A stretch of DNA of 64,000 bases from Gymnothorax reevesii (taxonomy: Eukaryota; Chordata; Actinopteri; Anguilliformes; Muraenidae): NCBI GenBank assembly GCA_029721435.1, contig CM056573.1, forward strand, positions 50,070,501 through 50,134,500, in the 5' to 3' direction. Both the position numbers and the translations under genes were made by a program. Within the stretch, counting starts at the first letter, position 1. Every line of letters starts with the position of its first letter. Shown in pieces: positions 30,165 through 43,599 of the stretch. A model generated the notes under the pieces. That model had not been told where the DNA came from. It did no database searches and worked only from the letters and a program-made list of their open reading frames with translations.

Positions 30165-32960
30165 TTGAGTTACTATATGTTTGCAGCCGAGGGGTCTTAA
30201 GTGCGACTTGCACTGTATTTTTGTTATTGCTTAGACAGTCAGAGACCAGAGAATTCATCCATTATAAAAACACCATTTGCCAACAGTAAGGAAGAAAAAA
30301 AAACAGGGTGTGCGTATAGAACTCGGTTTCCTGCTCCCTGTGAGAAAGCTGCTCCTTGACCTAAAAAATACCTAGGAACTGTCAGCAATAGTTTCGCGGT
30401 GACAGAGACTTTGGAGTTAATGTAAACAGCATCATTATGCCCTTAAACACAACTTTGATCGCAAAACTGCCAAAGTATGTATGACTCTGTTTGCGTAAAG
30501 TGCCATTGGTTTTTGCTCTTTTTCGACTGCCAATTCAGTGAGTTTTAGTTCTAAAGTGATAAATTTTATGTGGTCTTGCTTTCACTTGATGTATCACTTG
30601 TGCAGTAAAATGAAGTCACAGTTTTGCTAGCACCACTTGTGCAACACGTACAACTGTTGTTGTATTTTTGCCACAAGCTCATTTAGTTGCTTAGTTTTGG
30701 AATTGTGTTACGTTTTGGTAAAAAGTGGTTATCCTGAGCTTTCAGTCGAGTTCCTTCCCGTTTGCTGAGTATGTAATATGACTATATTTCCGCATGGTCT
30801 TTGCTGTGAGATGCGCTGCTGCACTCGGTACCGGGGATGTTAAGGTTTAAAAGTTTAATATGACTTTTGTTGCCAGTCCTGTGTTGTACTGACCTTGGTC
30901 ACTAGTATAAAACAGTTAGACAAAAATCGGACTGCACGCACGTATAGGCTTTTGGCGATTGAAGCTGGAATGTTGCCATGAAAAAATAAGCCGTGGGGGG
31001 AGATATTTAGATGAGGGGTGGAATAACAAGCCTGCATGTGATGTAGGAAGGAGGGCTGAATATGAATGGCATATCGAATGCCATTATTTATGAAAAATAC
31101 AGGCTGCAAAAAATTGACTGGGTTGTTTTTTTCGTTTGTGGGTTGGTCGACACTGATGCTGAAATTTATGTGTATAGGCACTGGAAAAGTGAGTTTTCCA
31201 TATGTTACCTTTAAATAGGGCTTATGTACACATAGGCATGGATTTGCTTGATTTGGCACCTGCGTAAAAGAGTAAATTTCATTTCAATTTCTGCCTATTT
31301 CCCTCTCTTATCCATAAGTTGTTCCCTCCACAATTCACTCCTCTTCTTTGAATTTATTTTTCTTTTCATTTTGTTTTTTCATTGCTAACTGCTCAAAGTA
31401 GTGTATTAAAATCTCAGGATGGTATCTGAGATGCTTGAACTATCAGGTCAGTCACCATCCGTCCTAAATCAAAAGATAAAAATCACTAAATTCTTATGAC
31501 TTTCTCGTTCTAATTTTTGCTTTCACAATTACAAAACCTCATCCTTGTGTGACTGCATTCTTCAGGCTTCTATGAATATTGATATTATTGATATTGATCT
31601 TTGGCAAAACAAGTTGCGTTCATACAGAAAAGTTGGTGCACTTCATAATGTGGCATACCCCAGTAGTGTCAAAAATTTAACCTAATATAATTTTGCACTT
31701 GAGGTGCATTTTCAAACTAGACATTGTTGCCTTTAAAAAGGCAAATCATTTTTGTAGGCCACTGATGATTTTGTGATTTTAAGCACTTGTCACTGGGACA
31801 AAATGGGTAGCCAATACTGTGAAATGTGGTTCTAACCCTGACCCCACCATTATTACCTTACTCCAGGAAATCATCTGTATATGACTTGGACCAGATTCAG
31901 ATAGAACCCCACCCAGAGATTCGGGCACCACCAGGGTCGATTCAAAGCAGTTCCATCCTAATTGGATTAGTAGTTTCCTAGACATCTCTGGGATGGTAAT
32001 TGTGTCAGCCAGCGATGGTCAGTGGGGAATTGAAGCGTTAAATCCAATTCTGAGTTTGCGTCTCTCGTTCTGGGGATGTATGGGAGTATCAACCATATGT
32101 CACAGTCCCTAACTCGAAGAAATGAATATTCATGAAATGGCGCCTAACCACTTCTCTGCATCCAGGAGGGAGCTTGCTGCTTTTTTCAGGAGAAGAAATG
32201 CATGTCTTTCCTCACTGTCATGTTTCCCGTACTGTCAGATGACGCCACTGATGAAGCAACACACCATGTCACACATACATTGAAAATCAACTGGACATAC
32301 TCCTGTGATGATGTATGAATGCACTGTACATTCCATTTTAATATTTCATGGGCAAGGTCTTTGATCACATCAAAAGCAATTCCTGCATACTGGAATTACA
32401 GTGAATAATTCCATAATTTTAACTTCATTCAATGCCCATCAAAGAAAGAAAATATACATTGACAATATAAATACAGATACTGCAAACAAATATACAGTCC
32501 ATTGAAAGTTATATAAGGTAATTTCTTTGTTGTTTTTCAATATCAATATATTGCATTATATTCTTTTTTACATTGAAGTTACAATAGCAATATAACACAT
32601 TGAATGTGAAAGGAGTTATTGCTGGGATGTTAAGGCTTGAGGCACAAATGTACAACTGATATAATGTACTTAAAAGCCTGTGAAGATTAATTATTAAACC
32701 AATTTCGGAGTAGAAATTTTAAACCCCTTTGGAACTGCAGATGAGGACAAGGAAACAACAAATAGGTGAAAATCCAAGTGACAGTTCAAGCAGACCTCCT
32801 TACTGAGGAATGAGGCAATGAAACACAACATATGGCAATGTCAGGTTCATACTGGAAGTGATCCATGCGTATATTTAATTGTTTGTATTACAACATTTTC
32901 AGAGTTAACTTATACTGAATACATTATACTACACAATTATTGACTTTAGTTGAGTTGGAT
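30165..32960. other. No recognised gene
   Basis: A 134-codon open minus-strand frame lies at 30855-31259 but resembles nothing I know, so I do not call it a gene. The rest is AT-rich DNA without repeat structure I can name. Confidence 0.35.
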
Positions 32961-33437
32961 TGTAAGGCCAAGCCTCCAGCCTTCAACTCACCGGTCTATT
33001 AAGACCCGGACCGCATTCTTCAGCTCCACATTTAATGCTATTTAAGACTGAGCTTCGCACTTAGTCTTTGTGAAGTCTCGTAAGCCACATGCCTGTGTTG
33101 TATGTCTTGTCTCGTGTAGACTTATTTTCCGCGTATCGCATATATATATTCTGTTTGTTATTTACATCAGCACTTTATCTTTATTCGAAGGGACCTCACT
33201 TCCTTTTTCTTTTCCGCTATTTATAATACATTGTTACTGTAGCTAAACCCAAGTGTTTGTATTACTAGTAGTGTCTTTCTGGAACCTCCTTTTTTGTTTA
33301 TTTTGTGTTGCTTCATGTGCCTTATTGCAGCACATAAGGCGTAATAAATATAACCAAGTGCATCCTTGCACCCGAGTCCAGTCCTCAACTTCCTGGCCTC
33401 CGTGCACATAACCAGTGTGCGAGGCACAACCCTTACA
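32961..33437 (+). mobile_element. Solo LTR with 5-bp duplication
   Basis: It begins TGTAAGGCCA and ends CCCTTACA, so the ends form the inverted TGTAAGG...CCTTACA typical of LTRs. The 5-bp sequence TGGAT lies directly on both sides (32956-32960 and 33438-33442). AATAAA at 33343-33348 is about 90 bp before the 3' end, and TATTTAAGAC near 33040 is a TATA-like box, both in plus orientation. At 477 bp without internal domain it is a recombination remnant of an LTR retrotransposon or retrovirus-like element. Confidence 0.85.
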
Positions 33438-34084
33438 TGGATTCACAGATAACTGATGTCAATAATTGTTTTATTATATGACCTTAGTTGAAATTATAAA
33501 ATAAATGATCTTCACTGTCCCGTGCAGGGAGTCATTGAGTGGATATCAGTTGCTCCATGGAAGCGACACGAAATAAGGACACTGTTGGAGTTCCTGCGGG
33601 GAAGCCTAACCTATTTTTAGCTCGAGGTTATTGGATCATTATATTCACCTCTCGTGCACTTACGCGTGGTGAATATCACTGTTTACAGTGACCAGCGGAG
33701 CTTGCCTCGACCAATCAAGAGAGAGCAAATCCTTATGTCATATAATAATACAACTTACACCAAGTCCCTGAGCTACATTAAAAAAATGAAGTTAATAACT
33801 CATCAGCTGTCTACTGAATATTACTCTATTGTTGCAACCCTCACGCGAATGCCTTTTGTTCCCAGTCCGATTCAACTAAGTGCAAGTCAGTTACAAGCAG
33901 TGATTGATATATAACTTGTGCCTTTGCTCCTCCTTGGTCTCCTTCTTTGTAGAAACTCAAACATGTGGTTTTTCTAGCGGAAACTCTTCCTCTTTGTAAA
34001 GTATCTAATAGTTGAAATTCTCCATCATTACTAAGTGTAACGTAATCTTTAAAGACCACTATTCACTGTAGTTTTCTTCTCTCA

Positions 34085-34577
34085 CAGTTATCTTGATCAA
34101 GCTTCCAGGCCTATTTTGGGCCCAGGATTGGGATTGCATTCAGGTAAACCCAGCTTAAGTCAATACCTCTGCCCAGTATAATTGGAACATGCTCCTAAGT
34201 CTAATCAGGGTCATAATTGGGACTGCACCCTTTTTAATTCCTTCAAATACGTTCCTCTGTCCAGGTTGCTAGGAACAAGCTCCCAATCCTTCTGTGGTCA
34301 TCAGGATTGGATCCAAATTCACCTCGAGGTACTCCACCCTGCTGTGGAACAGTTTGGTGCTGGCAAAGTGTGCACCCTATCTGGCTGTTATCCTGTAAAC
34401 CACTGACAATTGACAGCTCAGCTTCACCCATAACATCTGTGTGGAACTCTGTTATCCATCTCTAGGGGTCCATCCCCACCTCTTCTTCTGGGATTCTGTC
34501 CCCGAATGACCGTGTAAGCTGTCAATAAACCTACCTATTCGATCTGCCTCCGCACTTGATTCCTGGCCTCGAACATA
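34085..34577 (+). repeat. LTR-like sequence (possible)
   Basis: The stretch ends with an LTR-like R/U5 signature: TGTCAATAAACC (AATAAA at about 34522) followed by CTCCGCACTTGATTCCTGGC. A TG start cannot be placed and no duplication is seen, so this may be a degraded or truncated solo LTR. Confidence 0.35.
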
Positions 34578-34779
34578 CCTATACAAAAACCAACGTGAAA
34601 CTGAAATTTGATTAGTTTTATCCTATACAATATAACAGAAGGTAAGACACTTGTAATCACAGGCTCAGCCTTACACCTTTGCTCATTTTTTTTTTTTTTT
34701 TAAATTTCCTCCGATTTTGTTTTCCCACACCTTGGATGGAAAACCCTTCTTCAGTCAGCATTGATCATAGAATTAAAAC

Positions 34780-35320
34780 TATGGTATTTCAGTGATTATC
34801 TGATTTATTCTGAATGCAGTGAAGCAGAAAGACCAGACTGCTCTTGTATTCATCTTTTCATGCTGTCAAAGAGCCACACAATCTGTCATTGGGCAGTAGG
34901 TGCTGGTTGGGACATCATGAGCCAGACACCATGGGCCATCCTGTCTAATGCCCATAGAGGGGTACCTGTAGTAAACCTGCTGTATAGTATGGTCGTGACG
35001 ATCCCTGAAAACACGGTATGCGCCTGTCATTGCGGAGAAAAGTTTGTGTTTGTAAGTTGTTCAGGCAAACAAACTTTAGCGGTGGTTAAATGGAGGGTGC
35101 GGCTTCGCCCTTGATGTGCCTGAGACTTGGAGTGCCTGCTGGCCCCTCTGGGGAAATAGGCATGGTGGAGAATGTTTGCAGTGAAGATTAAACAAAGCGC
35201 AGAAACCCTTTCGTGTCAGAGAAAGTGTGCTGTAGCCTGCAGGTGCGACAGAACATCTGGTGAGACAGGAAACTGAGGATGCTGAAGAGTCTTCAAATGA
35301 CAGGTTTTAATTGGGCTGCG
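34780..35320. other. Candidate conserved non-coding patch
   Basis: GC-balanced and non-repetitive sequence. A 117-codon plus-strand frame (34761-35114) spans part of it but has no recognisable domain. Words such as ATGACAGGTTTTAATTGGGC (35297) have the look of constrained non-coding DNA. Inference only. Confidence 0.25.
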
Positions 35321-35322
35321 AG

Positions 35323-35372
35323 CGTGTGTGTGAGCGTGTGCACGCGTATGTGTGTGTGTTTGTGTGCGTGCA
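35323..35372. repeat. (GT)n microsatellite
   Basis: Interrupted TG/GTGC dinucleotide tract. Confidence 0.9.
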
Positions 35373-35502
35373 GAGGGGGCCTCAGTAATGTACCGGACCA
35401 ATTACCTCCACCGAAGCTCCAGAGTCCTCACAAAAACTACATCCATTAAACTTGCAGATGAGCTGAAAGCTAAAGAGCGTAGATTTACTAAGAATGGGAA
35501 AT

Positions 35503-35518
35503 GGGGGGGGGGGGGGGG
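35503..35518. repeat. Poly-G run of 16
   Basis: Uninterrupted G homopolymer, a likely assembly or sequencing soft spot. Confidence 0.95.
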
Positions 35519-35519
35519 T

Positions 35520-36831
35520 TATATCGGGATTTTGTTACCTTTTGGTCTCAAAGAAACATGGTTTTATGGCGCAAGCAGCGATACCTCCTTGTGTGGATTT
35601 CACATTACCTGTATTAAGCCTGACTGGTAGTTGAATCTGATCCACCCCACTAAAAAAATTTTTTTTTAAATACAACGTACTTCCATTACAGAATAATTAT
35701 GATGTGCTTTGTTGATGCCCTTTCCCTGAGATAACGTCACACCTAACATTTCCCTTTTCTGAGGAAGCTCATGCTTAAAGGTTGAAGCACAGCCTACCAA
35801 TGTGGGAACTAACACTTCAAATTTCTGGTCGAACAGAGCAAAATTACTAGTACAGAAAGCTATTGTTTGAAAGGTCTTAAAGGTGCAGGAATTTATCTCA
35901 CAGTACGGCAGGCTGGCAAATTCATACTGGCTCAACTGGCTAAACTTTTCAACTTAGACATATCTAGGAGCCGCTCCATTGTTTCTGCAGTTTCTGCTAC
36001 TGCCGGTTAGCCTCTGTGGTTCCTTCAATGGGTGATGGAGAGTGAAAGCTTTCGGGGACAGAGAAATCTCTCACTCTCTTTCTAATGAACTACACTTAAG
36101 ACTAAAATACAGAGGAAATTGAGCATTTCATTTATAAGAAGATCAATGGCATGGATAAACTCTTCTCTTCTCTCCTCTCACAGAGAGTAGTTAGCAGGCA
36201 ACAAAATCAATCACAGAGCAAGAACAATGCAATCAATCTTAACAGAGAGGGAAATGGAGTGAGAGAGTGAGAGAGAGAGAGAAAGAGAAAGATGGAAGTG
36301 AGTATTTCCCTTGCAACCAGAAGAGGACTTGTAAAAGTCACAAATCAAATGTTTGAGAGGTACCCCTTATCTCACAGGTCCTGTGTATTTTGGGGGGTTT
36401 TTTTCTCGGAGAAGGAACACACAGGAATAGATGAAGTGAATAATTAGGATCAGGGGAGAGAAACACTTTATCACAGAGTTTTCCATCTGCGACCCGACAG
36501 CTCATAATTCCAGGCATCTGCTTTCATTTGTAAAGTGCTCACTTAGCCTCTCTTCATTCTCTGCACCTCTCCCTGTTTGTTTGTCGCCTTGTTCTTTCGC
36601 TCTCTTACCCCATTTTGCTGAGCCCCGTGAGTACAGGCACCCTCCTTCTCCAACTCTTACTTTTTCATGTTCTTTCATTTTCTCACCTGTCTTCCTCGGC
36701 ATATTGTTTGCCTCCTCTTAGTCTTCTCATTTAGCAGATGTCCTTGTCCTGGGCAACTCATGAGACAATTACGATACAGCAGTGCACAGAATCCAGGACT
36801 GAACGTACTTTACTATGAAAAAAATACATTA
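35520..36831. other. No gene seen; small L2-type tail
   Basis: AT-rich DNA with a GA-rich tract at about 36258-36290. CATTTAGCAGATGTCCTTGT at 36728 resembles the conserved 3' end of L2-type LINEs in minus orientation, matching 60720-60740. No host exon is apparent. Confidence 0.4.
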
Positions 36832-38153
36832 CAGTGCTGCGAAAAGGTAATTGCCCCCACTCTGATTTCATCCTTTTTTTTTTTTTTGCTAATTTGTGAT
36901 ATTTTAATGTTTCAGATCATCAAACTACTTTTAATACAAGGCAAAGGCAACATGAGTAAACACAACAAGCAGCTTTTAAATTATCGTTTCATTTATTGAA
37001 GGCAGTTATTAAAAACATGTATAGCCCATTGTGCAAAAATAATTCCCCCTAAGACCTAAGAACCGGCTGTGCCACCCTTGGCAGGAACAGCGTTTGCAAT
37101 ACTTGGCAATGAGTCTTTCGCATCCTTGTGGTGGAATATTTGCCTACTCTTTTCTTTTTTCTTTTTTTTGCAGAATCCAGCCATATCAGGAGGTTTTTAT
37201 GCATGAACTGCCCGTTGAATGTTGTGCCACTGCATCTAAATCGGATTCCAGTCAGGACTTCTACAAGCCTACCCCAAAACCTTCATTTTGTTTCTTTTTG
37301 CTATTGTGCTTTGGATCACTGTTCTGCTGCATAGCCCAACTTGTGCTTGAGCTGAGCTGATGGCCAGACATTGTCCTTCAGGATTTTCTGGCGTAGAGCA
37401 GAATTCATGGCTCCATCAATTATGGCAAGTCACCCAGGTCCTGACGCAGCAAAGCAGCCCCAGACCGACACACTTAACCACCATCGTGTTTGATTGTTGG
37501 TTTGAAGTCTATTGTGGAATGCTGTGTTCGCTTTATAGTAGATGTTACGGGATGCTTCTCTTCTTGTGAGTTCCACTTATGACTCCTCAGTCCACAGAAT
37601 ATTATCTCAAAATTCTTGGGGTCGTTAAGATGTGTTTTGGCAAAAGAGAGACGAGCCTATGTTATTTTTGGTCAGCAGTGGCTTTCGTCTGGCGGCATTC
37701 TTACCGATACCAGTTTTGCTGTCTCTATCTGATAGTGGAATCGTGAACACTGATTTTAACCAAGGCTAGTGAGGCCTGAAGTTCTTCAGATATTAGTCTG
37801 AGTTCTTTAGTGACTTCCTAGATGAGCTCTCAATTTTGTGACCTCAGTATTACAAGGGTCTATCACATATGTGTTTCTAGGCCGGACAGTACCTTGTAGA
37901 ACTAAGGTCACGATTTGTTGAATTTGTTGATTTAGTCACTAAGAGGGCAGTTGCTTTTTCACATAGGTCCAGGGAGGATTGGATAGCTTCTTGTATCCAT
38001 AAATGGAATCAAAATTTAAAAACAGAATGTTGTGTCTATTTGTCTTTTCTTTGTCTGATTTTGAAATTAGTTTGATGATGTTTGACATTTAATTGTGACA
38101 AATATGCAACGATAGAAGAAAGTGGGAGGGGGCAAATAATTATTCACAGCACT
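36832..38153 (-). mobile_element. Decayed Tc1-like transposon
   Basis: Left end CAGTGCTGCGAAAAGGTAAT and right end with inverted GGGGGCAAATAATTATTCAC are the termini of a widespread fish Tc1 family with a CAGTGCTGTGAAAAAGTATT-type end. TA sits at the left border (36830-36831). Further identifying words are GTGCCACCCTTGGCAGGAAC (37068) and AGCAAAGCAGCCCCAGACCG (37448), which are complements of transposase coding sequence. Frames are destroyed by many indels and the HTH-coding part is shortened. Minus orientation is inferred from these words. Confidence 0.8.
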
Positions 38154-38159
38154 ACAGAA

Positions 38160-41100
38160 GTGTTGAAAAATAAAAATAATTAACATGAATAGTGTTTAAA
38201 TCAGACATAAGATGGTTAACTATGACTGTGATGGAACCTAATAAAATTGGAATAAAAGAAAAACAACACATATACTGAAAATATTTTGATCTAGACAGCA
38301 CCTGTATCAAGGTCTATGTTAATTGTCTAATAATAACACAGGGCTGGACTTGTGGCTGTAGTTCGTAGTTATTATTACTGAAGATTTGTCTGTCACTTAA
38401 TTTAATTTTTGAATAAGTGTACTGAATATGCAAAGAAAATATGGCAGCAAGCTATGATGGTTGTTTTATTTTCTGTTTTATGATTTCAACTTTCCATCTC
38501 AAGGAGAGGAATCCTCCAAAGAATGGTTGCTTTCTTAAAAAGATGAAGAAAAAAGGAGTGCTACAGTAATGCAGTAGCCAGATATGAAACAAAGCATAAT
38601 TTGGACTGCTACTCTTGGCTAACCAAGTATGTCCATCACAGATGTCAACAGCCTCGATTACATTATGGCCAGCTAGATTACAGTACTCTATATTCTCCAC
38701 AATTCAAAAATGACAGGCACTATATCTTTACATAATGAAGGGCTAATAAGACAATGGAAGACATTTAACAAAAAACATAATTCAACAAGTTCTTGCTTCA
38801 CATTGTTGCATAGTGTGGGTACTTCAAATTCTTCAGGCACTCAAAAAATAACTAGACGATTGTGTTTGCTATACTAATAAATACATACATAAAAAAAATG
38901 ATAGTTCACATTAATCAATGCCATCAAGGAACTGATCAAGAATGTAAGTCAAAGACTGTATATATCTTTGTAGAAATGTATTCATTTATTACATTTGGTG
39001 ATTTTTTTAAAAGTTGTTTTAAGCAGTCTAATCAGACAAGTACATATTTGCATGACCTCATAAAATGTAGTAATATTATTGGGCAGGAGAATATACATAA
39101 GACCCAGAGTCATATTGCCAAATGTTCATATTGCCAGTATTACACTTCATATCATTTTTGTATTCAGAAAATGAAACTTCCTCAAACATTTTTACTACGT
39201 TAATTATAACACACAATAAAAAAATTCCACATGTGACCAGTAGGTGGTATAATTTGCACATAGAATTTGTCCGCAGACTGTTTCAGGATACTTTTCATTC
39301 CTTTCAGCGAGGGGGGGTGGGAGGTGAGGGGAGGGGGGGGTGGGTTGGAGGTTTGGTGGGTGTAATCCGTGCAAATGTGACATCTGCTGTAAATATATTT
39401 GGTTACATTAGTATCTCCTGCGGGCGACTTTGAAGAAACTCGCAGGTGTCATTGTGAGGCATCTGCACGGACACTATGTCGGTGTCCACCTGGTCCGAAG
39501 AGGAATGCTGTGCCCCCACAAAAAAATCAGCAATGATAGTAATAAACAGGTCATTTAAAAAATGTGGATGGAAATCCATTTAACTGCATCACACTAATTG
39601 ACTTTCAGTACCAGGTTTCAGAAGTGAACTTTATTCTCTTCTTATTAAGAATGAATTATTGCAACTAATTATAAAGTATTACTAGTTTGAGTGAAATGTA
39701 TTGGACATCTTTCTTTCCGTTGACCCACATTCAGGCTGAAATAGCAATAGAAATGGTCAAAATAAACTGTCAATTTAAAATGTATGGATAAACAAAGAAA
39801 GAGTAAAACTACACTGTGAAAATGCTTTAGTCTTATAGTGTCCCTTAAAAACTTTATTTTTTTTTTCGCTCAAGTAGAACATATAAGCTTTTGTGATCCC
39901 CTCGTCAAATTTTGAAATCACCAAACTCTCACCTTCCTGAAAGTGACTGATTTTAAACTCAGAATGTAACAGAATGAAGAATATTACAATTAATAGAATG
40001 AAAATGAACAAAACTAAGTTTTTTAAGGTTCAACAATACTTTCTCAAATTGACTTTTTTTGCGGTGTGAAGATGTTTATGAACGAACACCTGCTGCCCCA
40101 ATAAATTTTAAGAGGGGACACAAAACAAAAAACATGTCTTGGTTCTAACAAATCCACCCCATCCCAAAGAGCCATGAATCGATAAGGATAAAGAAATTAA
40201 TTTGCTTTTTTTTTTCCTGAGAAACCACAAGCAAAAGCCAAGTCAAACCAAAGAAGAAACATCTCTATTTCTACCAGTAAAACTAAAAAAACCATGCTGC
40301 AGCAGCAGACTGGTTTCACTGGAGATGCCACAGAGGCAGTTAAAAACAGTTGCTTTCGCACAAAGACAAATTCTCATCGAACAATGTGGTGGCACGCAGA
40401 CATTTTTAAGCAAACAAAGGAAATTTAAGCATTCGGCAAGGAAGATATTTTGATTAGACAAGCCCAGCTGTCACACTGCTTTGCACGTGTGAGAATCTCA
40501 CACATCCTATACCATATCACGTTAATTCCCACCTATCACTGGATGCTTCAGAATAATCTTGATGAGCCGTTGACTTAACTTTATGTATTTCACAAACAAG
40601 CGTCTGCATGTTTCTGCATCTTTTCAACTATTACCCATGGGTATAAGCACCGGACGGACGACTCAGCTCGATCATCAGTTTTCCGGCAAAATAAAGTATA
40701 AATGTAAGACCTCTAAGGAATGATCCCATATATATGATCTGAATATTTTCTTGCGAGCGAAAAGTTTTTAAAATGCAGGAAACTTTTATATATTCTGTCT
40801 AAATATACTGAAAAGCAAAATAACAAAGCTTAAAAAAAACAACAACTATAGTGTGTTTCAATAAAATGGCTAATGAATGTAAATTAACAAAGGGCACATA
40901 ATGCAATGTTTGACAGTTTCTGGAATTATCCTTCCTCAATCCTCAACAGCTGGCTGCCAGTACTGTAATGGCTGCCTGATGAGACCAGGCATGTTATTGG
41001 TGTCAGAGCAGTTATCATTAAACAGCCCAGATCTAATAAAGACATCATTTATACACGTTTGGCCCTTCAAGCCCCACTGCTTCTTTTAACCAAATACAGC

Positions 41101-41320
41101 AGCCCAGAACAACCTACTGATCACCTCAACAACAAATATGAGCACACAAAAGATTACTGTTCTTCAAAAAAAAAAAAAAAGCTTTTATCATGCACACACA
41201 TTCCCAAAAGCCGTCGACCATAAACTGTTTTTGGGGACAACGGGATATTGACGCACAGCATCATGTAAAAATGCACCTGTAAAATAGCCCTTGTTCAACT
41301 TGAATCCGTGTATTGCGCAA
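38160..41320. other. AT-rich DNA with no gene
   Basis: No coding or repeat structure that I can name except a G-rich tract at 39307-39361 and short A/T runs. Confidence 0.4.
39307..39361 (+). repeat. G-rich tract, potential G-quadruplex
   Basis: Contains G runs of 7, 3, 4, 8, 3 and 3 separated by short loops, which satisfies the usual G-quadruplex pattern on the plus strand. Confidence 0.6.
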
Positions 41321-41329
41321 AGGATAGAA

Positions 41330-41810
41330 ACCGACTGAATATCATTGGTCCAACGTGTGCCGTGCGGATCATCAGCACTCCATCTTCGTGCTTGAACTGT
41401 ATTATTTGAAGAGCTGCTCTCTCTGACCGGCTATAGCATCTTCTCCTTTTCCCTCCGAGCGGTTTGCCCAGCTGACTCTGCTCCTTACCTCCCCCCTCCT
41501 CTGCTCCCTTGGGGCGGCTTCAGTTTGGATAATTCCCTCTCTGCTGGGAAACAATTAACGCCCCAGCTCCCTGGTTTATGGTCAGAAAAGCAGCTGCCTT
41601 TTCCCCGGTTCTGGGAACATTACCTTCTCCGGAAGTGAGGGAAAGAGCCATCCGGCGCCTGCTTTGTCGAAACACCAGCTGTTTACCTGGGTTTCTGCTT
41701 ATTCTGCACAAGCTCTCCAGTTATTCAACCATTAACTTCATACAGCAAGGAAAACAACTCTGCTTTCAGATAGGAGAAAAGAAAGTGGGGCTCCTTCAAT
41801 AATCGTTTCT
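41330..41810. other. Candidate conserved non-coding patch
   Basis: Distinctly more GC-balanced than its flanks, no repeats. Includes AAACAATTAACGCCCCAGCT (41549) and GTTCTGGGAACATTACCTTC (41610). Short ORFs on both strands are not convincing. Inference only. Confidence 0.3.
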
Positions 41811-43599
41811 GCTGACAGATGTCACGGACTGAGGTGTGAGCAGCATTGATAGATCATGGTGCTAAACACAAAGTGACACTACTTGATTGCACAAATGAAA
41901 ACTATGGTTTAATGTCTACAAAAATTAACAAGTGAGAAATGATATATAATGTTACCCAGTTTCTCGCAGACAGTTGCTCACTGAATGGAGAACTTATGCC
42001 TTATTAATGAATGTTTGATAACCTATATGCTAATTAAATAATTACTGGGGTCACTCAGCAAGCTCACTGTAAATGATAGGATTCCAGTTCACTGAACTTA
42101 AAAAAAAAAAAAGATAATATTGTTAGCCCACAGGCAGACAGGGTTTATGAATATGTCGGCACTACTGTCATCCAAATTAAGATATTTTTTATGTCTCTTC
42201 TTGAGCCACGCCTAGACACGTGATGCAAGGCTCCTTGTCAGAGGCCTCTTGTCTGCCAATAAAAGTCAAAAGATGTGCTTATTTTATCAGTATGTCCCAA
42301 GAAACTGTACCGATTCAATGCTGCGTAAAGGATGCCTTACCTTGCATATTTTCTTAATACACTATTAGTCTCTGGTATGGTTCTTAAATTATAACAGACC
42401 AAGAGTTTTCAGAACATTCATATTCAAGTGGCCTTGTGTACTGTCTTCACTGCCCCCCTTATATCCATGACCTCAGGTTTTACTTTGGCTCAGGGAACGT
42501 CCTGATCAGCTCATCCAATAAGTACATCACAAAGTATAGGCCAGAGTTATTTGCTTCTCCATATTACAGCAGGCACACTTTCCTTTCATATTAAGGGTGA
42601 GACTCTGAGAGGTCACCATGACCTCTTCATTATTTTAAAAATATGCTTAAATCATTCCCTTATCTCCATCCCCCTCCCAACATTGCACGCTTGAGTCTCA
42701 AGGTTCAATAAGACCTTGGCTTTTGGGTCAGTTAAATCAATGTCAAAGTCAATGATGTATCACACTAATAGGAACATTAGGGGGCATTTCCCGGGAAAAA
42801 CACTCATTTGCCATAATCAGGCCCAAATTTTTTCCATAGTGAATACAAATATTTGCAATCTGCATGGCAACAAAACTCTTCATCCTCGCACAAATACTGC
42901 ATATTTGTTTTCATGTAAACAAGAGCTTTGCAAACTAAAGGGTTTAACCATGCCAGTTATCATATGGCTTGGATTCAAACTAGCCTCTCCGTGCTTTGTC
43001 CAGAATATCCAGTCACAAGTTTCTAGTTTCTCCGCAAATCATATGACACATCATCAACTTGAATGAATCAGAATTGTGTAGGAAGCAAGGCAATTAACAC
43101 CTATAAAATGCATACCCAGAGTTACATGCATATCTAGGCATATTTAATCTAACTGAACCATATCTGACGTAAGGGAGGGTTATAATCTAAGTTTATTCAA
43201 AGCTCGATTAAATTACACAGTTCTGTTCACACTGCGGTTCAAAATGAACCAGCTGCAGCAGGGCAATAAATAATGAACATGTAACTTGTGCAACCAGGGC
43301 TCAGTGATTGACACTGTGGTGTCAGCAATGAATGGACAGTGCATAGATGGTTAAGTGCGCCTACTTCTTTAAAAAATAACCCGTGGGACATAGTGTGGCC
43401 TCATTTACCTAACTATGGGCCATGTGTCACCCCAGGTAGCAACCAGAGTCCCTGTTAGAGGAAAGTTGTTCATTAATTATCCAATCTTTTCTCCACGGAA
43501 CTGTAAACAATCAAGGGGAAGAGGTATTGGAGATAGGCAGGAAGGGTAGGAAGAGTTGGACTGGCGAGAGGAAATGGGGGATGGCTGGGGATGGGAATG
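41811..43599. other. No gene seen
   Basis: Mostly AT-rich single-copy-looking DNA. ORF-like stretches (such as 42716-43066) show no domain. Confidence 0.35.

Noticed and set aside
30855..31259. 134-codon minus-strand ORF
   Set aside because: No recognisable domain, composition like its surroundings, and no other gene signals. Left as unassigned.
33627..33675. Small inverted repeat TATTCACC...GGTGAATA
   Set aside because: Too short and isolated to call an element.
34761..35114. 117-codon plus-strand ORF
   Set aside because: No domain; the region looks non-coding and possibly conserved as DNA.
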